Assembly: GCF_000971055.1 (NCBI RefSeq)
Contig: NZ_LARW01000090.1
Span: 34,529 to 98,528 of the forward strand
DNA length: 64,000 bases
Direction: 5' to 3'
From: Sphingomonas sp. SRS2
GTDB taxonomy: Bacteria; Pseudomonadota; Alphaproteobacteria; Sphingomonadales; Sphingomonadaceae
Shown: positions 9,082-20,226 of the stretch, piece after piece
Layout: each line of letters begins with the position of its first letter
Position numbering within the stretch: position 1 is the stretch's first letter
Notes under the pieces: model-generated
Told to the model about the DNA's origin: nothing
Databases searched by the model: none
The model's input: only the letters and a program-made list of their open reading frames with translations
Program-made: the position numbers and the translations under genes

Positions 9082-9837
9082 TTAGTCATCCCGGCCGGGC
9101 GGAGCGAACGGCCAGAGGCGGATTCGGGTGCGATGGTCATCGCCCGCGAGGTCGGTTCCATCGAGGGTCTGGCCGCGATAATAATGCTTTTGCCATTTCG
9201 CGGCCTGCGCATCGGCATCCTGCTCCCGCAGGCCGGTATTGAACTTGGCCCTGCTTTCGGACCAGGCGTTGAACTCGGCGTGGAGCTTCGCGTCGTCGGT
9301 GATCGGGCGGATCACGGGCTCGAAGCTTTCGAGCTCGCCGCGCTGGATCGGAAAGACATGGCAGATGGGCTCGCCGGCCTCGAACCGGACCTTTCCGGGA
9401 CGGGTGAACATCCAGTTCATCGTGAAGGTGAAGGGCGCCCAATCCGTCTCGACCACCCCCGATAGCGGGCCGATGCCGTCCTTTGGCCGGTTGATCGGCC
9501 CCTGCGCCATCAGGTCGTAGCCGGGCTCAGTGCGGAACACCGCGGGAATGTGGAAAGTGAGGATGCCGTGGCCGAAATGGCTGAGTGCGGGGGCAGTGCT
9601 GTCCTTGTCTGGGGTTATGCTGATCGCGTCGATCTTGACGCTGCCATGCCAGCTGGCGGTGAAGCCGGATGGGCAGAGGATTTCCCAGCCATGGGCGTTT
9701 GCGATCGCCAGCGGCAGGCAGCGATAGGCGTAACGCTGGTTGGTCTCATCCATCCATTCGCGCTCGTGTGGAGCGGGCCGGATGTCGAGCGACCGGTTCG
9801 GCATGGTAAAGGCTGTGAGTTTGGCGCGCTTGGTCAT
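9082..9837 (-). CDS. DUF6065 family protein
   Basis: The 251-residue protein starts at MTKRAKLTAF; the frame continues upstream to 9912 but crosses the neighbouring promoter/terminator region. It matches my recollection of the DUF6065 family through YRCLPLAIANAHGWEILCP near the N-terminus and the central HFGHGILTFHIPAVFRTEPG stretch. There is no signal peptide or membrane segment. The function is unknown. It stands alone between two terminator-like hairpins. Confidence 0.7.
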   Translation of the reverse strand: MTKRAKLTAFTMPNRSLDIRPAPHEREWMDETNQRYAYRCLPLAIANAHGWEILCPSGFTASWHGSVKIDAISITPDKDSTAPALSHFGHGILTFHIPAVFRTEPGYDLMAQGPINRPKDGIGPLSGVVETDWAPFTFTMNWMFTRPGKVRFEAGEPICHVFPIQRGELESFEPVIRPITDDAKLHAEFNAWSESRAKFNTGLREQDADAQAAKWQKHYYRGQTLDGTDLAGDDHRTRIRLWPFAPPGRDD

Positions 9838-9914
9838 CGACGGACGGTCTAGCTTCGGTCTACCCGCCCAACAACCATCCGCGTGGTATCTACCGGAATA
9901 ACGGAATGACATGA

Positions 9915-9946
9915 AAAAGGCCGCCGGATCGCTCCGGCGGCCTTTT
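9915..9946. terminator. Rho-independent terminator, bidirectional
   Basis: A 14-bp stem (AAAAGGCCGCCGGA with its exact complement) encloses a 4-base loop, and A/T runs on both sides give U-tracts on either strand. It lies after the GlsB/YeaQ gene on the minus strand. Confidence 0.85.
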
Positions 9947-9964
9947 CACCCGATGGGTCGCGGA

Positions 9965-10213
9965 TCAGCGCATCGCGCCGCGACGGACGAGGTTGACGAT
10001 CGCGAGCAGGATAACCGCACCCAGGAAGGCGCTCAGCCAGCCATAGATGCCACCGCCACCCAGCGACGGTCCGAACAGTACGCCACCGATGAAGGATCCG
10101 ATGATCCCGACGATGATGTTGAGAATGACGCCCTGTTGCGCGTCGGTACGCATCAAGATGCTCGCCAGCCAGCCGATGATGCCGCCCACGATAAGGAAAA
10201 TGATCAGATTCAT
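9965..10213 (-). CDS. GlsB/YeaQ/YmgE family stress-response membrane protein
   Basis: The 82-residue protein has three hydrophobic segments and the family signature: an N-terminal IIFLIVGGIIGWLASILM, the central GVILNIIVGIIGSFIGGVLF, and a glycine-rich link to the last helix GWLSAFLGAVILLAIVNLV. The family (transglycosylase-associated, PF04226) consists of small inner-membrane proteins induced by stress in several bacteria; the molecular role is unclear. The start at 10213 is preceded by AGGAGGACGGC, a strong ribosome site. It is monocistronic, with a terminator after it. Confidence 0.9.
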   Translation of the reverse strand: MNLIIFLIVGGIIGWLASILMRTDAQQGVILNIIVGIIGSFIGGVLFGPSLGGGGIYGWLSAFLGAVILLAIVNLVRRGAMR

Positions 10214-10341
10214 GCCGTCCTCCTGCACTCCGGGTGGCTCTCGTTGTGGCGAAAGCCGTCATGCGAATAGTACGTTCGAGGGCGGCGCTTGTTCCTTTTT
10301 CCGCGACGAGGAACGGATCGTTGCTGGTCCGAAACGGAAAA

Positions 10342-10366
10342 GGCCCGCTTCCTCGGGAAGCGGGCC
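10342..10366 (-). terminator. Terminator after sciP
   Basis: An 11-bp stem (GGCCCGCTTCC with GGAAGCGGGCC) and a 3-base loop are followed by TTTT on the minus strand, 25 bases past the sciP stop codon. Confidence 0.8.
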
Positions 10367-10390
10367 CTGTTCATCCGGCATCGTGGCGCG

Positions 10391-10690
10391 TCAGTATTTC
10401 TGCTGGCGCTCGTACAGCGACTTATAATGTTGAATCCGGGTGACGCGCAGGCCGGGCATGCCCGACCGGTCGACCGCGCGTTGCCAGCCGGCGAACTCCT
10501 CGACGCTGAGCGAGTAACGCTCGCATACTTCGTCGACGGTCAGGAGACCGCCACTGACCGCCGCCACGACCTCGGCCTTGCGGCGGACCACCCAGCGGGT
10601 CGTACCGGGAGGCGGAAGCGAATCGACCGTGAGCGGTTCGCCCAACGGGCCGATGACCTGATGCGGACGGATCTTCTGATTCTCAAGCAT
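10391..10690 (-). CDS. sciP: SciP, CtrA-inhibiting transcription factor (DUF1153)
   Basis: The 99-residue protein is recognisable as DUF1153/SciP by VIGPLGEPLTVDSLPPPGTT, RWVVRRKAEVVAAVSGGLL and the helix-turn-helix TVDEVCERYSLSVEEFAGW. In Caulobacter, SciP binds the cell-cycle regulator CtrA and blocks activation of its target promoters, and the gene is conserved in alphaproteobacteria with the CtrA circuit. ATG 10690 is preferred over 10702 because homologues begin MLENQK-like. It supports the alphaproteobacterial assignment. Confidence 0.92.
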   Translation of the reverse strand: MLENQKIRPHQVIGPLGEPLTVDSLPPPGTTRWVVRRKAEVVAAVSGGLLTVDEVCERYSLSVEEFAGWQRAVDRSGMPGLRVTRIQHYKSLYERQQKY

Positions 10691-10801
10691 GCGATACCTC
10701 AAACTTGGTCGGTCGACCTGAACTTGTTCCCCGAAGCTGTCCTAGCTGCACGGCTCTGAAGGAAGATTTGCGTGGAAGGGTAAATGTGCGGATCATCTTT
10801 A

Positions 10802-11083
10802 TTACCGGGATCCGTCGTTGAAGCGTGCGGCGGCGGCGGCATGGAAGCTGCCATGGGCGCCATTCGCTGCCGCAGCCGTCTGCCCCGGAGCCGCCAGCAG
10901 GACCGCGACCGCCGGGTGGGCGGGGTCGAAGGGCTCGGTATGGCCCGCGCCACCACGGGCGAGTCGCGCGGTCGGCGTTTCGGCCTGATGCTGGGCAAGA
11001 AAGGCGCAGAGCGTGGTAAAGTCGAGAGGGGTTTCGACCTGCTCGGCTGCATCGATACGGAATTCGTCGATCTTGATCTTCAT
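10802..11083 (-). CDS. Small unknown protein, probable gene
   Basis: The frame encodes 93 residues beginning [20 protein letters not shown]. No family is recognised. Codon use is like that of the surrounding chromosomal genes (ATC, GAC, GTC, CTG and GCC dominate), and it fills the otherwise empty space between sciP and mnmA. The C-terminal half is rich in Ala and low in complexity. The ribosome site is weak (GGACAAG). It could be a chance reading frame in GC-rich DNA, but the codon pattern argues for a gene. Confidence 0.5.
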   Translation of the reverse strand: MKIKIDEFRIDAAEQVETPLDFTTLCAFLAQHQAETPTARLARGGAGHTEPFDPAHPAVAVLLAAPGQTAAAANGAHGSFHAAAAARFNDGSR

Positions 11084-11182
11084 GGGGCTTGTCCGTTTTC
11101 CGTGTCAGCACAAGAAACGGCGCGGCCGGACAAATCTTTAGCCGACTTTCGTCTATTTTTGCGGGAACTTACGCTTGCTGCT

Positions 11183-12319
<1,137 letters not shown>

Positions 12320-12322
12320 CGA

Positions 12323-13117
12323 TCAGGAGAGCGTGAACGCGCCCTCGATCACCGTCACGCATTTGCCGCTGAGAATGACCCGCTCGCCATCGAGTTCGCA
12401 GCCCAGAGAGCCGCCGCGTTCCGACGCCTGATAGGCGGTGAAGCCATTCCGCCCGAGTTGCTCGGCCCAGTAAGTGGCGAGAAGGCAATGCGCCGATCCC
12501 GTCACAGGGTCTTCGTCGATACCGGCGCCCGGCGCGAAGACGCGGCTGACGATATCGGTATCGGTGCCCGGCGCCGTCGCGATGAACAATATGTCGCCCA
12601 GGGGCCGCATCGCGCGGAAATCGGGCATCAGTGCCCGCACCTCCTCCGCGCTCCCATAGCGAAACAGCGAATAGCCGCCGTCGCGCCAGAAGGTTTCGAT
12701 CGGCGAACCGCCCAAAGCCGCTGCCTGTTCGGGCAAGGGCTTCGGGGCGAGATGCCAGGCGGGGAGGGCGAGCTTATACCCGTCGCCATCGCGAGTGACT
12801 TCGAGCGGCCCGGCACGACGGGTCATGAAGCGAATCTTGTCGACCGCATCGTTGCGGCTGAGCAGGACGTGACCGGTTGCAAGCGTCGCATGACCGCACA
12901 GCACGACTTCGACCGTCGGGGTGAACCAACGTAGCTCATAATCGGCCTCGCCGCCTGCCCAGGGCACGATGAAGGCGGTTTCGGGGAGGTTGTTTTCGGC
13001 GGCGATCGCCTGAAGGATGGGATCGTCGAGCCACGCTTCGAGCGGCATGACTGCCGCCGGATTGCCGGTGAAGGGGCTGTCGGCAAAGGCATCGACCTGC
13101 TGGAACGGAATTCTCAC
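12323..13117 (-). CDS. PhzF-family isomerase
   Basis: The 264-residue protein has the PhzF fold signatures: QVDAFADSPFTGNPAAV at the N-terminus, the catalytic Glu in NNLPETAFIVP (about residue 46), LCGHATLATGHVL and the second-half motif EDPVTGSAHCLLATYW. PhzF proteins isomerise small acids; the phenazine enzyme acts on DHHA, but most bacterial members have unknown substrates. No phenazine genes are present here, so phenazine biosynthesis should not be assumed. The start overlaps the stop of the CDF transporter gene by 4 bases, so they are co-transcribed. Confidence 0.9.
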   Translation of the reverse strand: MRIPFQQVDAFADSPFTGNPAAVMPLEAWLDDPILQAIAAENNLPETAFIVPWAGGEADYELRWFTPTVEVVLCGHATLATGHVLLSRNDAVDKIRFMTRRAGPLEVTRDGDGYKLALPAWHLAPKPLPEQAAALGGSPIETFWRDGGYSLFRYGSAEEVRALMPDFRAMRPLGDILFIATAPGTDTDIVSRVFAPGAGIDEDPVTGSAHCLLATYWAEQLGRNGFTAYQASERGGSLGCELDGERVILSGKCVTVIEGAFTLS

Positions 13118-14004
13118 GGAAATGTCTCCTCGCCATGATCGATATGGCCGGTGGGATCAGGGTGGATCAGTATCTCGACGCCCGGAAAGGCGGCCCGCAG
13201 CTTGTCTTCGACCTCGTCCATGACGCGGTGCGCGTCACCGACGGTCATCTCGGGATCGACCCAGACATGGAACTGCACGAAGTCCCGATTGCCGGCGGTG
13301 CGGGTGCGCAGGTCGTGAATGCCGCGCAGTTCGGGATGGCGGTTGGCGACCTCGACAAAGGCACGGCGGCGCTCCTCGGGCCATTCCTTGTCCATCAGCT
13401 GATCGATCGCCTCGTGCGACGCGCGGTAAGCGCCGTGCAGCAGCCATAGCGCTATAGCCATCCCGGCCACCGCATCCGCGCCGCCGATCCCCGCATAATG
13501 ATCCATCGCCAATGCGCCGATCACCGCGGCGTTGAGCAGCAGGTCGCTCTGATAATGCATCCGGTCGGTGCTGATCGCGATCGATCCGGTGCGCGCGATC
13601 ACCCGGCGCTGATATGTAACGAGCGCCAGCGTCAGCACGAGGGCGATGGCCGATACGGCAATCCCGGTTTCCGCCGCCTCGGGGCGGTCGCCGGCCAGCA
13701 GGCGCTGGACGGCGCTCACCGCGATCCAGAAGGCCGAGAGGCTGATCAGCACCACCTGGAAAAAGGCGGCGATGGCCTCGGCCTTGCCATGGCCGAAGCG
13801 GTGCTGCTGGTCCGCCGGAGTAGCGGCGAGGCGCACGCCGTAAAGCGTGACCAGCGAAGCGATCAGGTCGAGCGTCGTATCGGCCAGCGAACCCAGCATC
13901 GCCGCAGAACCTGTCTCCCAGCTCGCATAGCCCTTGAGCGCGATCAGGATCAGCGCGACCGACGCCGATGCGATGCCCGCCCGCACATTCAACGGCAATG
14001 TCAT
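13114..14004 (-). CDS. Cation diffusion facilitator (Zn/Fe/Co exporter)
   Basis: The 296-residue protein has six membrane helices and the paired HxxxD-type metal site of the family: one in helix 2 (MLGSLADTTLDLIASLV) and one in helix 5 (YQSDLLLNAAVIG), followed by the cytoplasmic C-terminal domain (VQFHVWVDPEMTVGDAHRVMDEVE). It exports divalent metals in exchange for protons; it resembles FieF-type members, but the metal cannot be decided. The open frame continues to 14307 through pdxH; ATG 14004 gives the normal family length. Confidence 0.92.
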   Translation of the reverse strand: MTLPLNVRAGIASASVALILIALKGYASWETGSAAMLGSLADTTLDLIASLVTLYGVRLAATPADQQHRFGHGKAEAIAAFFQVVLISLSAFWIAVSAVQRLLAGDRPEAAETGIAVSAIALVLTLALVTYQRRVIARTGSIAISTDRMHYQSDLLLNAAVIGALAMDHYAGIGGADAVAGMAIALWLLHGAYRASHEAIDQLMDKEWPEERRRAFVEVANRHPELRGIHDLRTRTAGNRDFVQFHVWVDPEMTVGDAHRVMDEVEDKLRAAFPGVEILIHPDPTGHIDHGEETFP

Positions 14005-14017
14005 GACGCCACGACCG

Positions 14018-14596
14018 TCATGGATACAGCATGCCTTCGGTCCAGCCATCGGCCGTCCGCGTGTAGAGATGGCGCTCGTGGAGGCGATGCGCGCGGTCCT
14101 GCCAGAACTCAATCCGTTCGGGGGTGACGCGCAAACCGGACCAGTGCGGTGGACGGGGTATGTCATGTCCCTCGAAACGCGCCTGCATCGCCTCGAATCG
14201 TGTTTCGAAGGTAGTGCGGCTGTCGAGCGGGCGCGACTGATCCGATGCCCAGGCGCCGAGCTGCGAGTCGCGCGATCGGGTGGAAAAATAAGCGTCGCCC
14301 TCGACATCGCTGACCTGGTCTACCGGTCCTTCGATGCGGATCTGCCGGCGCAGCGATTTCCAGTGGAACAGCAAGCCGACGCGCCGATTCTCGAATATTT
14401 GTCCAGCCTTGCGGCTTTCGAAATTGGTGTAGAAGACGAAGCCGCGCTCATCATGGCCCTTGAGCAGCACCATCCGCACCGACGGTTGCCCGTCGGTGCC
14501 CACGGTGGCGAGCGCCATCGCATTGGCATCGTTGATCTCCGCGGCTTGCGCATCGGCATACCACGTCTCGAACAGGGGGAAGGGGCTGGTCGTCAT
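14018..14596 (-). CDS. pdxH: Pyridoxamine 5'-phosphate oxidase
   Basis: This FMN enzyme oxidises PNP or PMP to pyridoxal 5'-phosphate. The 192-residue protein is nearly full family length. The characteristic parts are [53 protein letters not shown] and the C-terminal signature [17 protein letters not shown]. It lies 4 bases downstream of the PLP-binding MocR-type gene on the same strand. This may link cofactor supply with that regulator. Confidence 0.95.
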   Translation of the reverse strand: MTTSPFPLFETWYADAQAAEINDANAMALATVGTDGQPSVRMVLLKGHDERGFVFYTNFESRKAGQIFENRRVGLLFHWKSLRRQIRIEGPVDQVSDVEGDAYFSTRSRDSQLGAWASDQSRPLDSRTTFETRFEAMQARFEGHDIPRPPHWSGLRVTPERIEFWQDRAHRLHERHLYTRTADGWTEGMLYP

Positions 14597-14600
14597 GCTG

Positions 14601-15974
14601 TCAGATCACCGTCGCGGCGACTTCGGTGCGTCCGGCATCGAGCGCGGCCACAACACGGTCGAGCGCGACGCCCAATTGCGCGCGATCGGTCGCCATGCCG
14701 AGGCATAGGCGAACCCCCGAGATCGAGCTAGGGTCGATGAGTGGCGCAGAGGGCGGCGTCACCTCGACCCCGGCGCGCATCGCGCGCGCCGCAAAGCGTT
14801 CGGCCTCAAGCTCGGGCATCGGCAGCCACAGATGCGGGCAGCGCGGATCGGCCGGCGGGCTCAGCGCGGACCCCAGGCGCTCAGCGGCGATCTGACCGCG
14901 CGCCAGGACCTCGGCCTGGATTTCCCCGACGATCTCGTCGGCGGTGCCGTCTTCCATCCACTGACTGCCGATCAGCGCCCCCATCGCCGACGGTGCGTAG
15001 ACATGGGCGCGGATACGCCGCAGCGCGCGGTCGAGATGGTCGTTGTCGGGAAGGATCAGGAAACCGGTGCGCAGGCCCGGCGCGAGCGCCTTCGACGTAC
15101 CGTTGATGTAGAAGCAGCGTTCGGGGGCATAGGCGGCGAGCGGGGGCGGGGCGTTGCCGATCGCGAAGGCCGAATAGAGATCATCCTCGACGATCCAGAC
15201 ACCGTGCTTGCGGGCGATCGCGGCTATCTCGGCGCGGCGCTCGCTGCCCATGATACGGCCGGTCGGGTTTTGCAGTGTCGGCAGCGTGTAGAGCACGCGC
15301 GCGCCGGCAGCGGCGGCTCGATCGAGCGCTTCGGGGAGCAGACCCTGATCGTCCATCGCCAGCCCGGCGGTGCGATAGCCGCCCTCCTGCGCGATGGAGC
15401 GGACCCCGAAATAGGTCGCCGCTTCGGTCATGATCATATCGCCGGGGCGGCACAATATGTCGAATGTCAGCGCCATCGCCTGTTGGCCGCCGGTGGTGAT
15501 CAGAAGGCGGTCGGGGCGAGCGTCGCTCAGGCCGCTTACCCGGCGCAGCCAGTTGGCCGCCGAACGGCGATGCGCCTCATGGCCGGCGGGCGGGGCATAG
15601 TCGATGAACTGAGCGAGATCGCTCCGCTTGCTGAGCTTGGCAAGAGTTGGGCCGAAGCGGCGCTGCGAGAAGGTGAGCGGTGGCAGATTGCGCGAAAGTT
15701 CGATCGGGCCATCGCCGCCTCCCGGCTTCGACATTGTCTCCGCCACGAAGCTGCCGCGTCCGACTGTTGCGGTGAGCAATCCCTGCCGCGCTGCCTCGCC
15801 ATATACCGAAGTCACCGTGCCTATGCCGACACCCAGCCGGTGCGCCAGATCGCGATGCGGTGGCAGCCTGGTGCCGGGCATCAACACCCCTTCGTCGATA
15901 TCGCGCCGTAGGGCGGCGAGCAGGCGCCCCGACACCGTCGTCGCGTCATCGTCCAGTACGGGAGTCCAGTTCAT
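14601..15974 (-). CDS. MocR-type GntR regulator / PLP-dependent aminotransferase-fold protein
   Basis: An N-terminal winged helix (about 15-80: [40 protein letters not shown]) is fused to a fold-type I aminotransferase domain with the PLP Lys in [17 protein letters not shown]. This is the MocR/PdxR architecture, in which the aminotransferase domain senses PLP or amino-compound ligands. The start at 15974 (MNWTPVL) is preferred to 16031, since the extra residues are unlike the family. It is divergent from a LysE exporter and upstream of pdxH, so both are plausible targets. Confidence 0.9.
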   Translation of the reverse strand: MNWTPVLDDDATTVSGRLLAALRRDIDEGVLMPGTRLPPHRDLAHRLGVGIGTVTSVYGEAARQGLLTATVGRGSFVAETMSKPGGGDGPIELSRNLPPLTFSQRRFGPTLAKLSKRSDLAQFIDYAPPAGHEAHRRSAANWLRRVSGLSDARPDRLLITTGGQQAMALTFDILCRPGDMIMTEAATYFGVRSIAQEGGYRTAGLAMDDQGLLPEALDRAAAAGARVLYTLPTLQNPTGRIMGSERRAEIAAIARKHGVWIVEDDLYSAFAIGNAPPPLAAYAPERCFYINGTSKALAPGLRTGFLILPDNDHLDRALRRIRAHVYAPSAMGALIGSQWMEDGTADEIVGEIQAEVLARGQIAAERLGSALSPPADPRCPHLWLPMPELEAERFAARAMRAGVEVTPPSAPLIDPSSISGVRLCLGMATDRAQLGVALDRVVAALDAGRTEVAATVI

Positions 15975-15988
15975 CGGGCGGCCTTTAA

Positions 15989-16025
15989 TGTCACTATGAC
16001 AATATGATCTTTGACATAGGTGACA
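15989..16025. promoter_or_regulatory. Inverted repeat between the MocR gene and the LysE operon
   Basis: TGTCACTATG at 15989-15998 and CATAGGTGACA at 16015-16025 are complementary apart from one extra base. The right arm overlaps a TTGACA (16012-16017) that could be a -35 element. It sits 14 bases upstream of the MocR start codon, so it is a likely operator for autoregulation and control of the divergent exporter. Confidence 0.5.
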
Positions 16026-16043
16026 ATGCACGGCAATCGGTCC

Positions 16044-16238
16044 ATGTCAATCGCAATCGGGACAGGGACTGTGAAGCATATATGGACGACAGCCCTCGCT
16101 GGCCTTCTTCTGGTCTGCTTCGCCGCAATGGTGTCCACGACAGCGATTGCGGCGGCTGCTGAGCAAACTGCGCGTCATGAAGGTCGCAATATGATGATCG
16201 ACGCGGGCTATCGGCTCGCCATGACATTGCGACGGTGA
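16044..16238 (+). CDS. Small possibly secreted protein, uncertain
   Basis: The 64-residue frame begins MSIAIGTGTVKHIWTTALAG, with a hydrophobic stretch that ends in AIAAAAE like a signal peptide. It ends 2 bases before the LysE start, so it would be the first gene of that transcript. No ribosome site is evident, an alternative ATG lies at 16026, and no family is recognised. It could also be a leader region. Confidence 0.35.
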   Translation: MSIAIGTGTVKHIWTTALAGLLLVCFAAMVSTTAIAAAAEQTARHEGRNMMIDAGYRLAMTLRR

Positions 16239-16240
16239 CA

Positions 16241-16852
16241 ATGCCGATCGACACGCTCATCGCACTGGCGACATTCTGTATTGTCTCGACCGTCACGCCC
16301 GGTCCGAACAATATGATGCTGCTGTCCTCCGGGGCGACCTTCGGATTCCGCCGGACGATCCCGCACATGTTCGGGATCAGCATCGGCTGCGTAGTGATGG
16401 TGTTGCTGCTCGGGTTCGGACTAGCGAGCGTCATCGGGCGGCTGCCGTGGCTCTACACATTGCTCCACATCGTATCGACCGCTTATCTGCTCTACTTGGC
16501 CTGGCGTATCGCCACGTCGGCCGGACCGGGTGGTGCATCGGCGCGCGGCGAACCGCTGAGCTTCCTGCATGCCGCCGCCTTCCAGTGGGTCAATCCCAAG
16601 GCGTGGGCGATGACGCTGGGGGCCGCGACGAGCTTCTCACGGCCCGATCACCTCGCTGGCGACGTCGCGGTCATTGCGATCGCGCTGACGGTTTGCGGGC
16701 TGCCCTGCATCATGCTTTGGGCGGGCGGCGGCACAGTGGTCCGTCGCCTGCTCACCCGCCCCGTGATGTTGCGCGCCTTCAATGTCGGGATGGCGGCGCT
16801 GTTGGTAGTCTCGCTGCTGCCGGGCGTGCTGGAGCTTGCCGGTAAGGCATAA
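16241..16852 (+). CDS. LysE/RhtB-family exporter
   Basis: The 203-residue protein with six hydrophobic segments carries the LysE signature near the N-terminus ([14 protein letters not shown]) and the [11 protein letters not shown] stretch in the middle. Family members export amino acids or their derivatives using the proton gradient. ATG 16241 is used rather than the GTG two codons earlier. Divergence from a MocR-type regulator with an inverted repeat between them suggests that the regulator's ligand is related to the exported compound. This is inference. Confidence 0.9.
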   Translation: MPIDTLIALATFCIVSTVTPGPNNMMLLSSGATFGFRRTIPHMFGISIGCVVMVLLLGFGLASVIGRLPWLYTLLHIVSTAYLLYLAWRIATSAGPGGASARGEPLSFLHAAAFQWVNPKAWAMTLGAATSFSRPDHLAGDVAVIAIALTVCGLPCIMLWAGGGTVVRRLLTRPVMLRAFNVGMAALLVVSLLPGVLELAGKA

Positions 16853-16893
16853 CTTCATTGCACCGCACAACGGGATGTGCTGACTCTATCGGC

Positions 16894-19800
16894 ATGATTC
16901 AGGCTGCGTTGCACCATCAGACAATCTACCGCTACGATCATCCGGTCCAGCTCGGCCCGCAGGTCATCCGGCTGCGCCCGGCCGCGCACAGCCGGACCGC
17001 GGTGAACAATTATTCGCTGCGCATCAGCCCCGAAAATCATTTCATCAACTGGCAACAAGATCCGCACGGCAACTGGTTGGCGCGACTGGTCTTTCCGGAG
17101 CGGACCAACGAGTTCTCGGTGACGGTCGACCTGATCGCCGACATGATCGCGGTCAACCCGTTCGACTTTTTCGTCGAGGAATATGCCGAGCAACGGCCGT
17201 TCACCTATGCGCCCGATCTCGCGTCGGATCTTGCCGCCTATTTCGAGCTGGAGGCTCAGGGGCCGCTGTTCGAGGCGTTCGTCGCTGAATTCGCAGATGT
17301 GCGCATCCGCACGATCGATTTTCTCGGCAATCTCAATATCGCGATCAATCAGCGCGTCGGCTATGTCATCCGGCTCGAAACAGGGGTGCAGACGCCGGAG
17401 GAGACACTGGCGATCGGCACCGGAAGCTGCCGCGATTCTGCCTGGCTGCTGGTGCAGGCGGCGCGGCGGCTCGGTCTCGCGGCGCGTTTCGTCTCAGGCT
17501 ATTCGATTCAGCTGACACCGGACATCGTGCCGATCGATGGCCCGAAGGGCGTGGCGCAGGATGTCTGCGACCTCCACGCCTGGGCGGAGATCTATGTTCC
17601 CGGCGCGGGCTGGATCGGCATGGACGCGACATCGGGCATGTTCGCGGGCGAGGGGCACATCCCGCTCGCCGCCACGCCGCATTATCGCTCGGCGACCCCG
17701 ATCGAAGGTGCTCTGTACGAGCCTGCCCATGTCGACTTCCATTTCGACATGAACGTTCAGCGCATCGCCGAGGCGGTGCGGATCACGAAGCCCTTCACCG
17801 ACGCGCGCTGGGACGCGCTCGACACGCTGGGCGAAAAGATCGACGGCGATCTGGTCGCGCAGGACGTTCGGCTAACGATGGGGGGTGAGCCGACCTTCGT
17901 CGCGCTCGACGATCCCGAAGCGCCCGAATGGAATGGCGATGCGGTGGGCCCGACCAAGGCGGGCTATGCCGACCGGCTGATCCGCAAGCTGCGCGAGCGC
18001 TACGCGCCCGGCGGGATGCTGCATCATGGGCAGGGGAAATGGTACCCCGGCGAAAGCCTGCCGCGCTGGGGCTATTCGGTATATTGGCGGACCGACGGCG
18101 TCCCCGTCTGGAAGGACGCCAGCCTGATCGCGGGCGGCGAGACCGGCAAGGCAGTCAGCAGCGACGACGCCGGCACCTTCCTCGCTACGATCGCCGAAAG
18201 CCTGGGCGTCGGCCGTGAGATGGTTCAGGAGGCCTATGAGGACGGCATCGAATGGGCGGTCAAGGAAGCTCAGCTGCCCGAGAATGTCGATCCGACCGAT
18301 CCCAAGATCGACGACCCCGAAGCTCGCCACCGGATGGTCAAGGCATTCGAGCATGGCCTGAGCAAGCCGGTCGGCCATGTGCTTCCAATCCAGCGCTGGA
18401 ACGTGAAGCAGGAAGCGAGCCCGGGGCGCTGGCGCTCCGAACGTTGGCAGGTGCGGCGCGGCAAGTTGTTCGTGATGCCCGGCGACGCGGCGATCGGCTA
18501 TCGCCTGCCGCTCGGCTCGCTGCCCTATGTGCCGCCGGCCGACTATCCCTTTCTCCACGTCCAGGACACGACCGAGCTGCGGGGTCCGTTGCCCGATTTC
18601 CCGGCGGAGCGCAGCGAGGCGCTGGCGCAGCGGACTGAAGCTGTCGCTCCGGCCGCCGGCGGCGCGGTGGCCCAGGAACGGCAGGAACAGAAGATCATCG
18701 AAGGCGCGGTGCGCACCGCGATGACGGCCGAATCGCGCGGCGATTATATCGCGGTCTTCCTGCCGCCGACTGAAAAGCTCGAAGATTATCTCGAACTCGT
18801 CGCCGAGATCGAGGCGACCGCGGCGCGGACCGGGGTGCCGGTCCGTATCGAAGGCTATGGCCCGCCGGCCGATCCCCGGCTCAACGTCCTGAAGGTCACA
18901 CCCGATCCCGGCGTGATCGAGGTCAACGTGCATCCCGCCGCGAGCTGGGCCGAGACGGTCGATATCACCACCGGCCTCTACGACCTGGCGCGCGAAAATG
19001 GCCTGACCGCCGACAAGTTCATGATCGACGGCCGCGCGATCGGGACGGGAGGCGGCAATCATATCGTCCTCGGTGGCCGCTCGGTGAACGATTCTCCGTT
19101 CATTCGTCGGCCCGACATGCTCAAGAGCTTCGTGCTTTATTGGCAGCGACATCCGTCACTTAGTTACCTTTTCTCAGGTTTGTTCATAGGGCCGACCAGC
19201 CAGGCGCCGCGCATCGACGAGGCGCGCCACGATGGCCTTTATGAACTGGAGATCGCGCTGGCGCAGGTGCCCGCACCCGGAGAGGGCGATGCGCCGCCGC
19301 CATGGGTGGTCGACCGGCTGTTCCGCAACCTTCTCGTCGACGTAACCGGAAACACCCATCGTACCGAGATCTGCATCGACAAGATGTTCTCGCCCGACGG
19401 GCCGACCGGGCGACTCGGCTTGCTTGAGTTCCGCGGTTTCGAGATGCCGCCGGAAGCGAAGATGAGCCTCGCCCAGCAACTGCTGCTGCGCGCGCTCACC
19501 GCGTGGTTCTGGCGCGAGCCGCAGAAGGGCGGGCTCGTCCGCTGGGGCACCACGCTGCATGATCGTTTCCTGCTGCCCCATTTCGTCTGGGCCGATTTCA
19601 TGGAGGTGCTGAGCGATCTGCGCCACGCCGGCTATGATTTCGATCCGGCCTGGTTCGAGGCGCAGCGCCAGTTCCGCTTCCCGGTCCATGGTACGGTCTC
19701 GGCGGGCGGCGTGACGCTGGAGATCGCCCATGCCCTCGAACCCTGGCATGTGCTGGGCGAAACCGGGGCGATCGGCGGCACCGTCCGCTATGTCGACAGC

Positions 19801-20226
19801 TCGACCGAGCGGCTTCAGGTCAAGGCGAGCGGGCTAGTGCCCGGCCGCCACATCGTCGCGGTCAACGGGCGTGCGGTGCCGATGACGCCGACCGGCGTGC
19901 CCGGCGAGGCAGTCGGCGGGGTACGCTACAAAGCGTGGAAGCCGGCTAATTGCCTCCACCCGCTGCTCGATGCCGATGCGCCACTGACCTTCGATCTGCT
20001 CGACAAATGGAATGGTCGTTCGCTAGGTGGGTGCGTCTATCATGTCGCGCACCCGGGGGGACGCAGCTATGACACCATACCGATCAACGATCTGGAAGCC
20101 GAGGCGCGACGCCGCGCCCGCTTCCAGGACCATGGCCACACACCGGGGCCGGTGACGATGCCGCTGACGGAGCGCCCGAGCGAGTTCCCGATGACGCTCG
20201 ACCTGCGCGCGCCGCCCAGTTGGTGA
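16894..20226 (+). CDS. Transglutaminase-like protease fused to DUF2126
   Basis: The 1110-residue protein has two parts. The N-terminal 280 residues are a bacterial transglutaminase-like domain with a beta-sandwich start ([18 protein letters not shown]) and a Cys-His-Asp triad visible as GSCRDSAW (C179), DLHAWAEIY (H228) and GMDAT (D244). The rest is DUF2126, including [20 protein letters not shown] and the late RDIHRT-like [13 protein letters not shown]. Such proteins occur with circularly permuted ATP-grasp and alpha-E proteins, as here, and are predicted to process or make amide-linked peptides; no reaction has been established. ATG 16894 gives the normal family N-terminus. Confidence 0.9.
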   Translation: MIQAALHHQTIYRYDHPVQLGPQVIRLRPAAHSRTAVNNYSLRISPENHFINWQQDPHGNWLARLVFPERTNEFSVTVDLIADMIAVNPFDFFVEEYAEQRPFTYAPDLASDLAAYFELEAQGPLFEAFVAEFADVRIRTIDFLGNLNIAINQRVGYVIRLETGVQTPEETLAIGTGSCRDSAWLLVQAARRLGLAARFVSGYSIQLTPDIVPIDGPKGVAQDVCDLHAWAEIYVPGAGWIGMDATSGMFAGEGHIPLAATPHYRSATPIEGALYEPAHVDFHFDMNVQRIAEAVRITKPFTDARWDALDTLGEKIDGDLVAQDVRLTMGGEPTFVALDDPEAPEWNGDAVGPTKAGYADRLIRKLRERYAPGGMLHHGQGKWYPGESLPRWGYSVYWRTDGVPVWKDASLIAGGETGKAVSSDDAGTFLATIAESLGVGREMVQEAYEDGIEWAVKEAQLPENVDPTDPKIDDPEARHRMVKAFEHGLSKPVGHVLPIQRWNVKQEASPGRWRSERWQVRRGKLFVMPGDAAIGYRLPLGSLPYVPPADYPFLHVQDTTELRGPLPDFPAERSEALAQRTEAVAPAAGGAVAQERQEQKIIEGAVRTAMTAESRGDYIAVFLPPTEKLEDYLELVAEIEATAARTGVPVRIEGYGPPADPRLNVLKVTPDPGVIEVNVHPAASWAETVDITTGLYDLARENGLTADKFMIDGRAIGTGGGNHIVLGGRSVNDSPFIRRPDMLKSFVLYWQRHPSLSYLFSGLFIGPTSQAPRIDEARHDGLYELEIALAQVPAPGEGDAPPPWVVDRLFRNLLVDVTGNTHRTEICIDKMFSPDGPTGRLGLLEFRGFEMPPEAKMSLAQQLLLRALTAWFWREPQKGGLVRWGTTLHDRFLLPHFVWADFMEVLSDLRHAGYDFDPAWFEAQRQFRFPVHGTVSAGGVTLEIAHALEPWHVLGETGAIGGTVRYVDSSTERLQVKASGLVPGRHIVAVNGRAVPMTPTGVPGEAVGGVRYKAWKPANCLHPLLDADAPLTFDLLDKWNGRSLGGCVYHVAHPGGRSYDTIPINDLEAEARRRARFQDHGHTPGPVTMPLTERPSEFPMTLDLRAPPSW

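Noticed and set aside
10784..11182. Upstream extension of mnmA by 133 codons
   Set aside because: Low-complexity Gly/Arg-rich sequence antisense to a better small frame; MnmA proteins do not have it, and the PP-loop begins soon after ATG 11183.
12323..13117. Phenazine biosynthesis assignment for the PhzF gene
   Set aside because: No other phz genes are present; PhzF-like isomerases are widespread with unknown substrates.
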